From Caccovicinus sp051878975 (GTDB lineage Bacteria; Bacillota; Clostridia; Lachnospirales; Lachnospiraceae), in contig JBJELD010000041.1 of NCBI GenBank assembly GCA_051878975.1, positions 1-64,000 of the forward strand: a stretch of 64,000 nt of DNA, written 5' to 3'. Shown piece after piece: positions 51,562 through 61,526 of the stretch (the stretch's first letter is position 1; each line of letters opens with the position of its first letter). Both the position numbers and the translations under genes were made by a program. Below the pieces are notes generated by a model. It saw only the letters and a program-made list of their open reading frames with translations. It was not told the origin of the DNA and searched no databases.

Positions 51562-52350
51562 ATGAAGGAACTACATACATTTGCGGTCTGTGCTTATGGG
51601 GATTCGCCTTATCTGGAGGCGTGCCTGCGGTCGGTGACCGGTCAGAGCCGGAAAACAAACGTGATTTTGTGTACCTCCACGCCAAGCGCCTATATTGAGA
51701 GGCTGGCAGAGAAATACGAGATTCCCGTATTTGTCCGTCAGGGAGAAAGTGATATTCAGGAGGACTGGAATTTTGCTTATGCATCGGCGGACACCCGCTA
51801 TGTGACCATTGCCCATCAGGATGATCTTTACGGGCGGGATTATGTGAAGACGCTGAAGCAGTATGCGGCGCGGTATCCGGATATGACGGTCTTTACCACC
51901 GATTATGTGACGGTGCGGGATCATGAGCTTTTGATGAATGAGCCGCTTACTATGGTAAAACGGCTTCTCAGACTTCCCCTTCGGGTGCCGGCACTGAACC
52001 ATTTTTCATTTGTCAAGGAGGCGGCGCTGCGGTTCGGAAATTCTGTCTGCTGTCCGGCCTGTACCTATCACCGGGAGCTTCTGGGGGAAAAGCTGTTTGC
52101 TTCCTCCTGCAAATTTGCGCTGGACTGGGATACGCTGATTACACTGGCCAGGCGGCCGGGGCGGTTTATCTGCGTGGAAAAGCCGCTGGTATTTCACCGG
52201 CTGCACAAAGAAGCGGCAACGAATGCCTGTATGAAGGATTCCAGACGTTCGCAGGAGGAGGCCAGAATGTTTGCGCGTTTGTGGCCGGAGCCGGCGGTAA
52301 AGCTTCTGATGCGGTTCTATCGGAAGGCTTATGACTCTTATGAAGTGTGA
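51562..52350 (+). CDS. Glycosyltransferase family 2 protein
   Basis: A 262-residue GT2-like enzyme. It starts ELHTFAVCAYGDSPYLEACL, with SVTGQSRKTNVILCTSTPS replacing the more usual DDGS block, and IAHQDDLYGRDYVKTL (about residues 84-99) as the metal-binding DD region. WDTLITLARRPGRFICVEKP lies near residue 195. The strong AAAGGAGG site precedes the ATG. The sugar transferred cannot be told from sequence. Confidence 0.8.
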   Translation: MKELHTFAVCAYGDSPYLEACLRSVTGQSRKTNVILCTSTPSAYIERLAEKYEIPVFVRQGESDIQEDWNFAYASADTRYVTIAHQDDLYGRDYVKTLKQYAARYPDMTVFTTDYVTVRDHELLMNEPLTMVKRLLRLPLRVPALNHFSFVKEAALRFGNSVCCPACTYHRELLGEKLFASSCKFALDWDTLITLARRPGRFICVEKPLVFHRLHKEAATNACMKDSRRSQEEARMFARLWPEPAVKLLMRFYRKAYDSYEV

Positions 52351-52360
52351 GAAGGAAAAT

Positions 52361-54730
52361 ATGGGAAAAAATCTGATAAAAAAGCCGGGGAGCCGGGAGT
52401 CGGTTCAAATCCGGATTTTTCTGGCGGCGGGGATATGTTTTCTGGCGGTCAGCTTGGTCTCTCTCCTCAGACAGGGAGTATTAAGCAGAAACTTATGGTG
52501 TGCAGAGGGGCGTAAGATGGCGTTGGAGGCGGCATTGTTTTTTGCATGGATGCTGTACGTTTGCTGTCTGGCCGGAACAAGGCGGGCAAAAACAGGCGGA
52601 ATCGGTCTGGGGATACTGGCAGGAATCTGGTGTCATCAGGTTTTTCTGCCTTTTCTGATTTCTGGACTCTGGCTGTTTGGCCTGCTTCTTTTGGGAGATC
52701 GGATCCGCCGGTTTGCGGATCCGGCAGAAGAGGAAAACGGATTTTTTGGCGGGCAGAGAGAAGCTGCTGGCTGGCTTTTTAAGCTGACCGTGGATTTGAC
52801 CGCCGGATTTGGCAGCTGGATCAGTCTGATCTGCATGTTGTCTGCCTGCGGATTCGGCGGTCTCAATAAGATCCGGCTGACGGCTGCAGTCCTGATGCTT
52901 CTTCTGTATGGGGAGGCGGCCTGGCGGCAGATCAGGAGAAGAACGAGTCTGAAGATGGAGCTGCAGGCGGAAAAAACACGGCCGGCTTATGCGCCCAAAA
53001 TGGACCGGGCCGCCGGGCTGCTGACGGCTGTGATCCTGACGATGGTGTTTATCCAGGCAGCACGGATCAATCTCTGGCCGGATTATGATTCGCTGCACTA
53101 CGGTCTGCGCTCGCATTATATTCTGGATGCGGGCCGGGGAATTTATGAAAATCTGGGCAATATAAACCTGGTGTACACTTACCCGAAGGGCTTTGAGGTT
53201 CTGGCGTTTCCGCTGTCCGGAACGGCAACCTTCGGCTATACGCTGTGCCTGAACCTGTGGCTGACGGTGCTGGTGCTGGTGCTGGTTTACGCTCTGACCG
53301 TCCGGATCGGGGGAAGCCGGAACCTGGGACGATTAGCGGCGGCGGCGGTTTCGGCCGTTCCCGGCGTGATGAACATGGCGATTACTGCAAAAAGCGACAC
53401 GGTGACGCTGGTCTGCCAGCTGGGTATTCTGTGTGCGGCGGTGGAAATTCTTCTGGAAGCGGATCCGGAAAAACGGTGGAAATGGTTTGGCGCTGCTGTG
53501 GGAAGCTGTCTGCTGAGTTATGCGATGAAGCCGACGGCGGTGGTATTTTCTACAGTGCTGTCTTTCAGCTGTCTGGTGTTTCTTCTGAAAAAGCATGCCT
53601 TTTCCGGAGAGGTGCCGCAAAAGGGAAAAGGGCCGGTATGCCGTGTCTGCCTGGCCTGCATCCTGCCGGCGGCCGGGGCCTGTTTCGGTACCTGGCTTCG
53701 GACGTATCGGATGACAGGCGTTCCCACCACTTCAGTTTTTACTTCAATCTGGGAACGGCTCGGCTTTCAGGTGCGCTGGCCGTATGCTTTTTCCTCTATT
53801 CCGGATCAGGGACTTGAGCTGGGCTTTCTGGAAAGTCTCCGGTTTCTCTTAAAACGGCTGTGGGGCGTGCTGGCGGCTCCGGAAGGAGAGGACATGCTTC
53901 ATGTGGTCATTGCCTGGGGAACCAGCTCCATGCTTCTTTTTCTTTTTGCCTGGCTGCTCTGGGGAAGAAAAGCCGGAAAAAGATCCAAAAGCAGGGCAGA
54001 GGAGACGGCATTTGCCTGCGTCCGGGCGGCGGCCCTTGCAATCGGCGTGATCAGTCTGGCAAGTATGTATCTGCTGTGGCAGGTGGACGGCAACTATTTT
54101 ATGCTGATGTATGTGCTGTTGGCGGTGATCGGAGTGTATGCAGTCGGAAGGCTGGGCTGGAAACGGCGCAGCATACGCCTGCTGGCGTGCGGATTTTTCC
54201 TGTTTCAGGCGGCTGTAACGATGGCGACAAGCTGGTCGGGAAGTGTGGGATTTACGCCGGTGAAGCTGGCGAATCCTGGTTATTACCCGCATCAGCAGCA
54301 GATATACGAAAAGAAATGCGAGGAAGGAAATCAGGCGATCTGGTCGATCCTGTCGCAGGATCCAAGGACCAGAGTGATCGCCTTCGGAACGCATCCGGAT
54401 GTGCTTTTGTTTCCCTGCAATGTGCAGAGCTACTACGATGTGACTGGAAGCGGCGGGAATGTCCGGCTGGTGAAGACTCTGGAGAATTTCAAGGAGTTCC
54501 TGCGCTTTGCGCAGATTCAGTATGTGTATGTGCAGGCCGGTTATCTGGAGGAAGGAACAAGAGCGTATGATGTGGTTCTGTTTCTTATTCAGGAAGGGAG
54601 CCTGGCGGACATCCGCTATGAAAACGGCAATCTGCTGGCCTGTGTGAATCTGGACGGACAGATGGAAACCGATCCGGATCGGGCAGCGGCGGAATTTGAA
54701 ATCATAATACGGGAGGCTGGAAAACATTGA
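52361..54730 (+). CDS. Large polytopic membrane protein, GT-C glycosyltransferase-like
   Basis: A 789-residue protein with roughly 14 hydrophobic segments followed by a soluble C-terminal domain of about 170 residues. The segment NLWPDYDSLHYGLRSHYILD near residue 238 sits in the first large extracytoplasmic loop, where GT-C enzymes place their catalytic Asp. GT-C enzymes use lipid-phosphate sugars on the outer face. I do not recognise a named family. The ATG at 52361 follows GAAGGA. The next gene starts within its last codons. Confidence 0.55.
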   Translation: MGKNLIKKPGSRESVQIRIFLAAGICFLAVSLVSLLRQGVLSRNLWCAEGRKMALEAALFFAWMLYVCCLAGTRRAKTGGIGLGILAGIWCHQVFLPFLISGLWLFGLLLLGDRIRRFADPAEEENGFFGGQREAAGWLFKLTVDLTAGFGSWISLICMLSACGFGGLNKIRLTAAVLMLLLYGEAAWRQIRRRTSLKMELQAEKTRPAYAPKMDRAAGLLTAVILTMVFIQAARINLWPDYDSLHYGLRSHYILDAGRGIYENLGNINLVYTYPKGFEVLAFPLSGTATFGYTLCLNLWLTVLVLVLVYALTVRIGGSRNLGRLAAAAVSAVPGVMNMAITAKSDTVTLVCQLGILCAAVEILLEADPEKRWKWFGAAVGSCLLSYAMKPTAVVFSTVLSFSCLVFLLKKHAFSGEVPQKGKGPVCRVCLACILPAAGACFGTWLRTYRMTGVPTTSVFTSIWERLGFQVRWPYAFSSIPDQGLELGFLESLRFLLKRLWGVLAAPEGEDMLHVVIAWGTSSMLLFLFAWLLWGRKAGKRSKSRAEETAFACVRAAALAIGVISLASMYLLWQVDGNYFMLMYVLLAVIGVYAVGRLGWKRRSIRLLACGFFLFQAAVTMATSWSGSVGFTPVKLANPGYYPHQQQIYEKKCEEGNQAIWSILSQDPRTRVIAFGTHPDVLLFPCNVQSYYDVTGSGGNVRLVKTLENFKEFLRFAQIQYVYVQAGYLEEGTRAYDVVLFLIQEGSLADIRYENGNLLACVNLDGQMETDPDRAAAEFEIIIREAGKH

Positions 54731-56682
54731 AATTACGTTCTACAGAACAGAAGCTGCAGCAGAGAAATGATCTCCTTGCAGTGGTACTTTTGACAGGCTT
54801 TGCCTTTTTCATCAACCGCGGAATTGAGATCAAAGGTCTTTATATGGATGATCTGTACCTCTGGTCCTGCTGGGGAGAGCAGTCCTTTTTCCAGTATGTC
54901 TTTCCGATCGGAAGCACCCGTTTCCGCTTCCTGTTTTATCTGGCCGCATGGCTGGAGCTGGCATTTGTTGGACCCCATGTGAGCTGGCTGGTGCCCATCA
55001 ACATCGTTCTGAACGGTCTTCTGGCTTCTTTTTTGTATGTGCTGGGACGGAGGCTTTCCGGAAGAAGAATTCTGGGCTTTCTCGGAGGCATCCTTTTCCT
55101 GCTTTCCAGAATGTCCTATTATCAGATCGGGCAGGTGTACGGTCTGATGGAGACCATGGCGCTGTGGATGGCCATCGGGATCCTTTTCTGCCTTTATGTA
55201 TATTTGAATGAAAAAACGGAGCGGTCCGGATATTTTTACGGGGCCTGCTGGCTGTATCTGGGTATCTGTTTTGTACATGAGCGCTATATGACGCTGCTTC
55301 CGCTGTTTTATCTGGTCCTGCTGTTCCGACATCAGTTCCGGCTGAAAAAATGGCTGCTTCCTCTGGGACAGTTTCTTCTGGTTCAGCTGATCCGGCTTTT
55401 GACGATCGGCTCGCTGTCGCCGGCCGGCACCGGAGGAACCCAGGTGGCAGATACCTTTTCTCTGAAGGAAGCGTTCGGCTATGCGCTGAGCCAGGCCGCT
55501 TACCTGTTCGGAATCAATGCAGGGCCACAGCATTTAAATGGACTGACCTGGGCAGATACACCGGGTTCGATCAAAGCGCTGGTGTATGGAGCAGACGGGC
55601 TTTTGCTGCTGTTTTTGCTGGCATTTCTGATCCGGATCATCAGCGATGGAGAGCGCCGGAGCGTTTATCTGTTCAATGCGGGGCTGTTTCTGACCTTTAT
55701 TGCTCTGTGCATCGGCTCCTCCAGCGTGACGGTACGGGTGGAAATGCGCTGGGTTTATGTTTCCTACGCGGCGGCGCTTCTGTTTCTCAATTATATCTGC
55801 GGCGTTCTGGCGCCGAAGTATGAGGCGGACGGAACAATGGTCAAAAATCCGGATACGGAGTGGTTCCGCAGGCGGTCCGAGAACAAGACAGCCGGGGACA
55901 GTGCGGAGGCCAATTATGTGGCGCAGCACACGCAGAGACCGGTGCAGCCGAAGGATCACAACCGGCAGAGAATGCTTCTGGTCATCGGCGGCTTTTTCCT
56001 GTATCTGATTCTCAGCTTCCCGACGGAACTGTTTTTCCGCAGACATTATCCCAATCTGTATTTCTGGCCGAATCAGCTGCGCTATAATTCGCTGGCGGAG
56101 GAAACCTATGGACGATACGGGGAGGCGATCTTCGGGAAGACGATCTACATTCTGGGCAATTCTTATGAGATGAGTGATTTTACGGCAGAAACCTTCTTCA
56201 AGGTGTTTGACAAAGAGCGGAAGGCGGAAGGCACCAGGGTGGAATTTATCCAGGATATCCGGGATATCGGTCTGGTGACAGATCAGATGCTGGTTCTCCG
56301 GGAGGACCCGGCACACAACGGATATCAGGACATTACGCAGTTTGTGAAGGACATGAAGCTTAAGGTGAATTACGGCTTTTATGGAGACGGCTGGATGGAT
56401 GAATCCTGCAGCTTTTCGATCATGAGCGGAAAGAGCGGAACCATCTCCTTTACCTTCCTGTATCCGGGGATCCTGTCCGGCGGGGAGACGACCGAAATCT
56501 ATGTGGACGGAGAGAAGTATGAGACGATCGCAGTGACGGAAAATATCTATTACGGCAGGATCGACGCAGAGCCCTACCGGATGCTGGATGTACGGATGGA
56601 AAGCAATTTCTTTGTGCAGGATGCGCAGGAGCAGCGAGGCGAAAAGAAGCTGACGGCTCTGGTAGAAATGACGGCAGAATAG
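54727..56682 (+). CDS. Polytopic membrane protein, GT-C-like
   Basis: A 651-residue protein with about 11 hydrophobic segments in the first 430 residues and a soluble beta-rich C-terminal part. KGLYMDDLYLWSCWGEQSFF (about residues 36-55) holds an acidic pair in the first loop, like many GT-C glycosyltransferases. SRMSYYQIGQVYGLMETMAL and CFVHERYMTLLPLFYL follow. A TTG start at 54727 overlaps the preceding stop. The function is unknown; sugar transfer from a lipid carrier is a guess from topology and context. Confidence 0.5.
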   Translation: MKLRSTEQKLQQRNDLLAVVLLTGFAFFINRGIEIKGLYMDDLYLWSCWGEQSFFQYVFPIGSTRFRFLFYLAAWLELAFVGPHVSWLVPINIVLNGLLASFLYVLGRRLSGRRILGFLGGILFLLSRMSYYQIGQVYGLMETMALWMAIGILFCLYVYLNEKTERSGYFYGACWLYLGICFVHERYMTLLPLFYLVLLFRHQFRLKKWLLPLGQFLLVQLIRLLTIGSLSPAGTGGTQVADTFSLKEAFGYALSQAAYLFGINAGPQHLNGLTWADTPGSIKALVYGADGLLLLFLLAFLIRIISDGERRSVYLFNAGLFLTFIALCIGSSSVTVRVEMRWVYVSYAAALLFLNYICGVLAPKYEADGTMVKNPDTEWFRRRSENKTAGDSAEANYVAQHTQRPVQPKDHNRQRMLLVIGGFFLYLILSFPTELFFRRHYPNLYFWPNQLRYNSLAEETYGRYGEAIFGKTIYILGNSYEMSDFTAETFFKVFDKERKAEGTRVEFIQDIRDIGLVTDQMLVLREDPAHNGYQDITQFVKDMKLKVNYGFYGDGWMDESCSFSIMSGKSGTISFTFLYPGILSGGETTEIYVDGEKYETIAVTENIYYGRIDAEPYRMLDVRMESNFFVQDAQEQRGEKKLTALVEMTAE

Positions 56683-56706
56683 GACCGGAGAGCGGGAAAG
56701 CCAGGA

Positions 56707-56735
56707 TTGAATAATTCGAAAAGATGGAGTATACT
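56707..56735 (+). promoter_or_regulatory. Internal sigma-A promoter in the glycan locus
   Basis: TTGAAT (56707-56712), a 17-base spacer and TATACT (56730-56735), in the 130-base gap between two membrane-protein genes. It would drive the last membrane protein, rfbFGH, licD and the final GT2 gene. Confidence 0.7.
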
Positions 56736-56812
56736 TTGGATATCTGTGCAAAGACAGGCATAAAGAGATTCTGCGCGTATATATGAGTAATAATCAGGAA
56801 AAGGAAGGCTTC

Positions 56813-58264
56813 ATGAACAGAAAGAAACTTTATTATCTGCTCCCGGTTCTGGGAACGGGATTCTGCATTCTTTACATTCTGGCGGCGACGAAAGATGTTG
56901 TATATTCGGACTATATCCGCCTGATCAACAGCTATCTGCCGGATGTGTGGGATCCGAAGGCGTTTTTTGTGCCGGATCTGCTCACACGGATGCCGGTCAA
57001 CTATCTGGAGCGGATCATCAATGTAACCTGCTTTGGATATTCTACAACCTTTGAGATGATTCTCGGAGTCCTGAGCCTGGGAGCGGCCGGGGCGGTGCTG
57101 GCCGGTTACTGCCGGGATCGGGAGATCGGAATGGGCTGGTATGTGGTTTTGATGGTGGTCTTCTTCAGCCTGAATAAATGGGAGATGCTGACAAATGGAA
57201 CAGGCTGGTGCCATTTTCTGGCATTTGCCGGATTTTATCTTCATTACCGGATCTGGGATCGGGTCTGGCGACGGCAGGAAAAGGTACCGGATCATGCAGA
57301 CGAGAAGCCTGGAGAACCGCGGCAGGACTGCCGAGACCGGAGATGGTTAAAATTCCTTCCCTGGCTGCTGATTCTGGGAACGGCCGGTCCTTACTGCGGC
57401 GCATACGCAGCGATTCTGGTTCTGACCTATGGCTTTTGCTTCTTTCTCGACTGGAGGAGGAAGCACCGCCCGGATTTCCGGCATCTGGTTTATTTGGGGC
57501 ATGTGCTGGCGCCGATGGCGCTTTATCTTCTTAGCAGCTCCTTTGCTGTGGAGGAACATGCCGGAGCGACGGGAAGAGCATTGTCCCAGGTACTAGGAGA
57601 CAATCGCTCCTTATTTCCGAAATTTCTGCTGAAGGGCCTGTCCACGATGGTGGTGGGAAAGGAACCGATGCTGGATTTTCTGGAGCGGCTGGACCGGGGA
57701 ATGGCACTGTGCTATCTGGCCGGGCTTGTGGTGCTGGCCGGCTATCTGCTGGCGCTTTGGCTGCAGCTTCGGCAGAGGCTGTATGAAACAACCCTGCTTC
57801 CTCTGATGTTTCTTCTTTGGGGCGGACTCAATCATCTTCTGGTCCTGGCGGCCAGATGGATTTTTGAAAACAGCGATTACGGGATGAGTTCCCGTTATGC
57901 GCTGCAGTATCAGGTGGGAATTCTCGGCATGCTTCTGACCTTTGCCCTGGTCTGGAAACAGGTGCGGGAAAAGGAGGGGGCAGCCGTTCCAAAAAAGACG
58001 GCGCTCCGGGCGGAGCTGGCGGCTGCGGCCGCGGTCAGCCTGGTGATTTTTGCCGGAAACGGATATACGATCTTAAAAGAAATCGAAAAGGCGCCTTACC
58101 GCAGACAGTATGCGGAGAGGGTGGAATATGCCGTTTCTCATTATCAGGAAACGGCGGACGAAGAATTAGAGAATCTTCTTCAGTATCATCATGGGCCGGA
58201 GAAAATCCGCAGTGCCCTGCGTATTCTGGAGGAGCATAATTGGAATGTATACGGAGGACAATAG
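56813..58264 (+). CDS. Polytopic membrane protein of unknown function
   Basis: A 483-residue protein with about nine to ten hydrophobic segments. It starts NRKKLYYLLPVLGTGFCILY and has VVYSDYIRLINSYLPDVWDP in the first loop. NKWEMLTNGTGWCHFLAFAG follows near residue 122. The pattern of an early acidic loop and many membrane segments resembles the two preceding proteins. The ATG at 56813 follows AAGGAAGG; an ATG at 56783 has no site. No named family is recognised. It ends one base before rfbF. Confidence 0.5.
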   Translation: MNRKKLYYLLPVLGTGFCILYILAATKDVVYSDYIRLINSYLPDVWDPKAFFVPDLLTRMPVNYLERIINVTCFGYSTTFEMILGVLSLGAAGAVLAGYCRDREIGMGWYVVLMVVFFSLNKWEMLTNGTGWCHFLAFAGFYLHYRIWDRVWRRQEKVPDHADEKPGEPRQDCRDRRWLKFLPWLLILGTAGPYCGAYAAILVLTYGFCFFLDWRRKHRPDFRHLVYLGHVLAPMALYLLSSSFAVEEHAGATGRALSQVLGDNRSLFPKFLLKGLSTMVVGKEPMLDFLERLDRGMALCYLAGLVVLAGYLLALWLQLRQRLYETTLLPLMFLLWGGLNHLLVLAARWIFENSDYGMSSRYALQYQVGILGMLLTFALVWKQVREKEGAAVPKKTALRAELAAAAAVSLVIFAGNGYTILKEIEKAPYRRQYAERVEYAVSHYQETADEELENLLQYHHGPEKIRSALRILEEHNWNVYGGQ

Positions 58265-58265
58265 C

Positions 58266-59036
58266 ATGAAGGTTGTACTGCTGGCCGGAGGGTTCGGCAC
58301 CAGAATCAGCGAGGAAAGTCATTTAAAACCAAAGCCCATGATCGAGATCGGGGAAAAACCGATTCTCTGGCATATCATGAAATATTATTCCCAGTTCGGC
58401 TTTCATGAATTTGTGATCTGTCTGGGATATAAACAGTATGTGGTAAAGGAATTTTTTGCCGATTATTTCCTGCACACTTCAGATGTGACCTTTGATCTGG
58501 CAAACAATCAGATGGAGGTCCACAACAATTATGCCGAGCCATGGAAGGTAACTCTGGTAGATACGGGACTGAATACCATGACCGGCGGCCGTGTGAAGCG
58601 GATTCAGCCCTATGTGGGGGATGAGCCTTTTCTGCTGACCTACGGCGACGGTCTTGCAGATGTGAACCTGACGGAGCTGGTTCAGTTTCACAATCGTCAC
58701 GGAAAGACGGCCACCATCACGGCGGTGAATGTGGGACAGCGCTTCGGCGTTCTGGACATCCGCAGGGACGGCAACATTCAGGCCTTCCGGGAGAAAAATG
58801 ACAATGACGGTGCCATGATCAACGGCGGATTCATGGTGATGAATCCGGAAATTTTTCATTATATTGACGGCGATGAGACGGTGCTGGAGAAGGCTCCGTT
58901 AGAGAACCTGGCGAAGAACGGGGAGCTGATGGCGTACATTCACAACGGTTTTTGGAAATGCATGGACACTCAGCGTGACAAGATGCAGCTGGAAGAAATG
59001 TGGCAGTCGGGCCGGGCGCCGTGGAAGATCTGGTAG
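58266..59036 (+). CDS. rfbF: Glucose-1-phosphate cytidylyltransferase
   Basis: Makes CDP-glucose from glucose-1-phosphate and CTP. The 256-residue protein starts MKVVLLAGGFGTRISEESHL and has KPMIEIGEKPILWHIMKYY (about residues 23-41), typical of RfbF. YGDGLADVNL (about 127-136) and FWKCMDTQRDKMQLEEMWQ near the end are family blocks. The start at 58266 follows GGAGGA. It is the first of three consecutive CDP-sugar genes and distinct from the rmlA and hddC nucleotidyltransferases. Confidence 0.95.
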   Translation: MKVVLLAGGFGTRISEESHLKPKPMIEIGEKPILWHIMKYYSQFGFHEFVICLGYKQYVVKEFFADYFLHTSDVTFDLANNQMEVHNNYAEPWKVTLVDTGLNTMTGGRVKRIQPYVGDEPFLLTYGDGLADVNLTELVQFHNRHGKTATITAVNVGQRFGVLDIRRDGNIQAFREKNDNDGAMINGGFMVMNPEIFHYIDGDETVLEKAPLENLAKNGELMAYIHNGFWKCMDTQRDKMQLEEMWQSGRAPWKIW

Positions 59037-59054
59037 TGTCAGGAGGTAGATAAA

Positions 59055-60122
59055 ATGGCGAATGTTTCTTTCGAAGAACTGCGTGAATTTTACAAGGACA
59101 AGCGGGTGCTGGTGACCGGACATACCGGGTTTAAGGGTTCCTGGCTGTGCCGGATCCTGACGCTGGCCGGTGCGAAGGTGACCGGCTTTGCTCTGGAGCC
59201 GCCGACGGACCCCAGCCTGTTTTGGGCAGCTGGTCTGGAACAGACCATGGATTCGGTGATCGGAGATGTGCGGGATCTTGCCGGATTAAAGGCTGTTTTT
59301 GACCGGGTACAGCCGCAGATCGTCTTTCATCTTGCGGCGCAGCCCATTGTCCGGGATTCCTATAAAAATCCGGTCTATACCTATGAGACCAATGTAATGG
59401 GAACAGTCCATGTGCTGGAGTGCGTCCGTCTCACCGGCAGTGTGGTTTCTTTCCTCAATGTGACCACTGACAAGGTTTATGAAAACCGGGAGTGGGAGTA
59501 CGGGTACCGGGAGTGTGATCCGCTGGACGGCTATGATCCTTATTCCAACAGTAAATCCTGTTCGGAGCTGGTGACACACAGCTATCAGAAATCCTTTTTC
59601 GTGGACGGCCGGTGTGCCATTTCCACTTCCCGGGCGGGCAATGTGATCGGCGGCGGTGATTTTGCCAATGACCGCATTATTCCGGACTGCGTGCGTGCAG
59701 CGGAAAAGCGGGAGGCGATTCTGGTCAGAAATCCGCATTCTACCCGGCCGTATCAGCATGTGCTGGAGCCGCTTTCGGTGTATCTGACGATTGCCATGCG
59801 CCAGTATGAGGATTCCGGTTTTGCCGGCTATTATAATGTGGGACCGGATGACTGCGACTGTGTGACCACCGGAGAACTGACGGATCTGTTCTGCCGGACC
59901 TGGGGAGAAGGCATGCGCTGGGAAAACCGCTGGGACGGCGGTCCGCATGAGGCGAATTTTCTTAAGCTGGACTGCTCCAGAGTGAAGCGAACCTTCGGAT
60001 GGATGCCGCGGTACCATGTGCAGGAGGCGGTGGAGAAGACCGTGGTCTGGTTCAAAGCATACCTGGCAGGAGAGGATATGCTGGAGGCAACGGACCGGCA
60101 GATCCGGGAATTCTTTGGTTGA
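59055..60122 (+). CDS. rfbG: CDP-glucose 4,6-dehydratase
   Basis: Converts CDP-glucose to CDP-4-keto-6-deoxyglucose using tightly bound NAD+. The 355-residue short-chain dehydrogenase-fold protein has VLVTGHTGFKGSWLCRIL (about residues 18-35), LAAQPIVRDSYKNPVYTYET (about 95-114) and the catalytic YDPYSNSKSCSEL (about 159-171). SRAGNVIGGGDFANDRIIPD is diagnostic of RfbG. Ribosome site AGGAGG. Confidence 0.96.
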   Translation: MANVSFEELREFYKDKRVLVTGHTGFKGSWLCRILTLAGAKVTGFALEPPTDPSLFWAAGLEQTMDSVIGDVRDLAGLKAVFDRVQPQIVFHLAAQPIVRDSYKNPVYTYETNVMGTVHVLECVRLTGSVVSFLNVTTDKVYENREWEYGYRECDPLDGYDPYSNSKSCSELVTHSYQKSFFVDGRCAISTSRAGNVIGGGDFANDRIIPDCVRAAEKREAILVRNPHSTRPYQHVLEPLSVYLTIAMRQYEDSGFAGYYNVGPDDCDCVTTGELTDLFCRTWGEGMRWENRWDGGPHEANFLKLDCSRVKRTFGWMPRYHVQEAVEKTVVWFKAYLAGEDMLEATDRQIREFFG

Positions 60123-60137
60123 CAGAAAGGGAGAAAA

Positions 60138-61484
60138 ATGATGTTTGAAAATAAAACGGAAGAGCAGGCGCGTCAGGAGATCCTGGATCAGGTGGCGGAA
60201 TACTGCAGAACATTTCACAATAAAAAAGCGCCGTTTCAGGAGGGGCAGCGCATTCCTTATGCCTCCCGCGTTTACGATGAAAAAGAAATGGTGAATCTGG
60301 TGGACTCCTCGCTGGAGTTCTGGCTGACCTCCGGTCGCTACACCGATCAGTTCGAGGAAAAGCTGGCCGGGTATCTGGGCGTAAAATATTGCGCCCTGGT
60401 CAATTCCGGCTCTTCGGCCAATCTGGTGGCGTTTATGACGCTGACTTCCCCGCTTCTGGGAGAGCGGCAGATCCGGCGGGGAGATGAGGTAATCACGGTA
60501 GCAGCCGGATTCCCGACGACGGTGACACCGATGATCCAGTATGGCGCGGTGCCGGTTTTTGTGGACGTTACGATCCCGCAGTACAATATTGATGTGACCA
60601 TGCTGGAGGCGGCGCTGTCAGAGAAGACGAAGGCCGTGATGTTGGCGCACACGCTGGGAAATCCCTTTGACTTAAAGGCGGTGAAGGAATTTTGTGATGC
60701 CCACGGACTGTGGCTGGTGGAAGACAACTGTGATGCACTGGGAAGCGAGTATGTCATAAACGGGGAAAAGAAGCTGACCGGAACGGTGGGCGATATCGGC
60801 ACCTCCAGCTTCTATCCGCCGCATCATATGACTATGGGAGAAGGCGGGGCGGTATATACGGATGATCCACTGTTAAACAAGATCATCCGCTCCTTCCGGG
60901 ACTGGGGAAGAGACTGTGTCTGCCCGTCCGGTCGGGACAATCTGTGCGGTCACCGGTTTGACCGCCAGTATGGGGAGCTGCCGCCTGGCTATGATCACAA
61001 GTATGTCTATTCTCATTTTGGATACAACTTAAAGGCGACGGATATGCAGGCCGCCATTGGCTGCGCGCAGCTGGAAAAGTTTCCTGGATTTGTGGAGCGC
61101 CGCCGTCACAATTTTGCCCGGCTTAAGGAAGCGCTGGCCAAAACGGAGGATTTGCTGATTCTTCCGGAGGCCTGTGAAAGCTCCACTCCCAGCTGGTTCG
61201 GATTCCTGATTACCTGCCGGGAGGGCGCGGACCGGAATCAGATAGTGCGTTTCGTGGAGGAGAAGGGCGTTCAGACCAGAATGCTGTTTGCCGGAAATCT
61301 GACCAGGCACCCCTGTTTTGACCAGATGCGGGCGTCTGGAAGCGGCTACCGGGTCGTGGGCGATCTGGCTGTGACGGACCGGATCATGAAGGATACCTTT
61401 TGGGTAGGCGTTTATCCGGGGATGACGGATGAAATGATTGATTATATGGCAAAGACCATCTGCGAGGCGGCCGGCATTCAGTAA
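60138..61484 (+). CDS. rfbH: CDP-4-keto-6-deoxyglucose 3-dehydrase (iron-sulfur, PMP-dependent)
   Basis: RfbH (E1) removes the C3 hydroxyl using pyridoxamine phosphate and a [2Fe-2S] cluster. The 448-residue protein has a DegT-like fold, but the usual lysine is replaced by His in SFYPPHHMTMGEGGA (about residues 231-245), as expected for this enzyme. Cysteines for the cluster lie in DCVCPSGRDNLCGHRF (about 257-272). The N-terminal YASRVYDEKEMVNLVDSSLE is typical. It needs a reductase partner, not seen in this window. The product would lead to a 3,6-dideoxyhexose. Confidence 0.95.
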   Translation: MMFENKTEEQARQEILDQVAEYCRTFHNKKAPFQEGQRIPYASRVYDEKEMVNLVDSSLEFWLTSGRYTDQFEEKLAGYLGVKYCALVNSGSSANLVAFMTLTSPLLGERQIRRGDEVITVAAGFPTTVTPMIQYGAVPVFVDVTIPQYNIDVTMLEAALSEKTKAVMLAHTLGNPFDLKAVKEFCDAHGLWLVEDNCDALGSEYVINGEKKLTGTVGDIGTSSFYPPHHMTMGEGGAVYTDDPLLNKIIRSFRDWGRDCVCPSGRDNLCGHRFDRQYGELPPGYDHKYVYSHFGYNLKATDMQAAIGCAQLEKFPGFVERRRHNFARLKEALAKTEDLLILPEACESSTPSWFGFLITCREGADRNQIVRFVEEKGVQTRMLFAGNLTRHPCFDQMRASGSGYRVVGDLAVTDRIMKDTFWVGVYPGMTDEMIDYMAKTICEAAGIQ

Positions 61485-61526
61485 AAGCGGCCGAAAAGCA
61501 GAAGGACTGCTGCAGGAGATGAGAGT

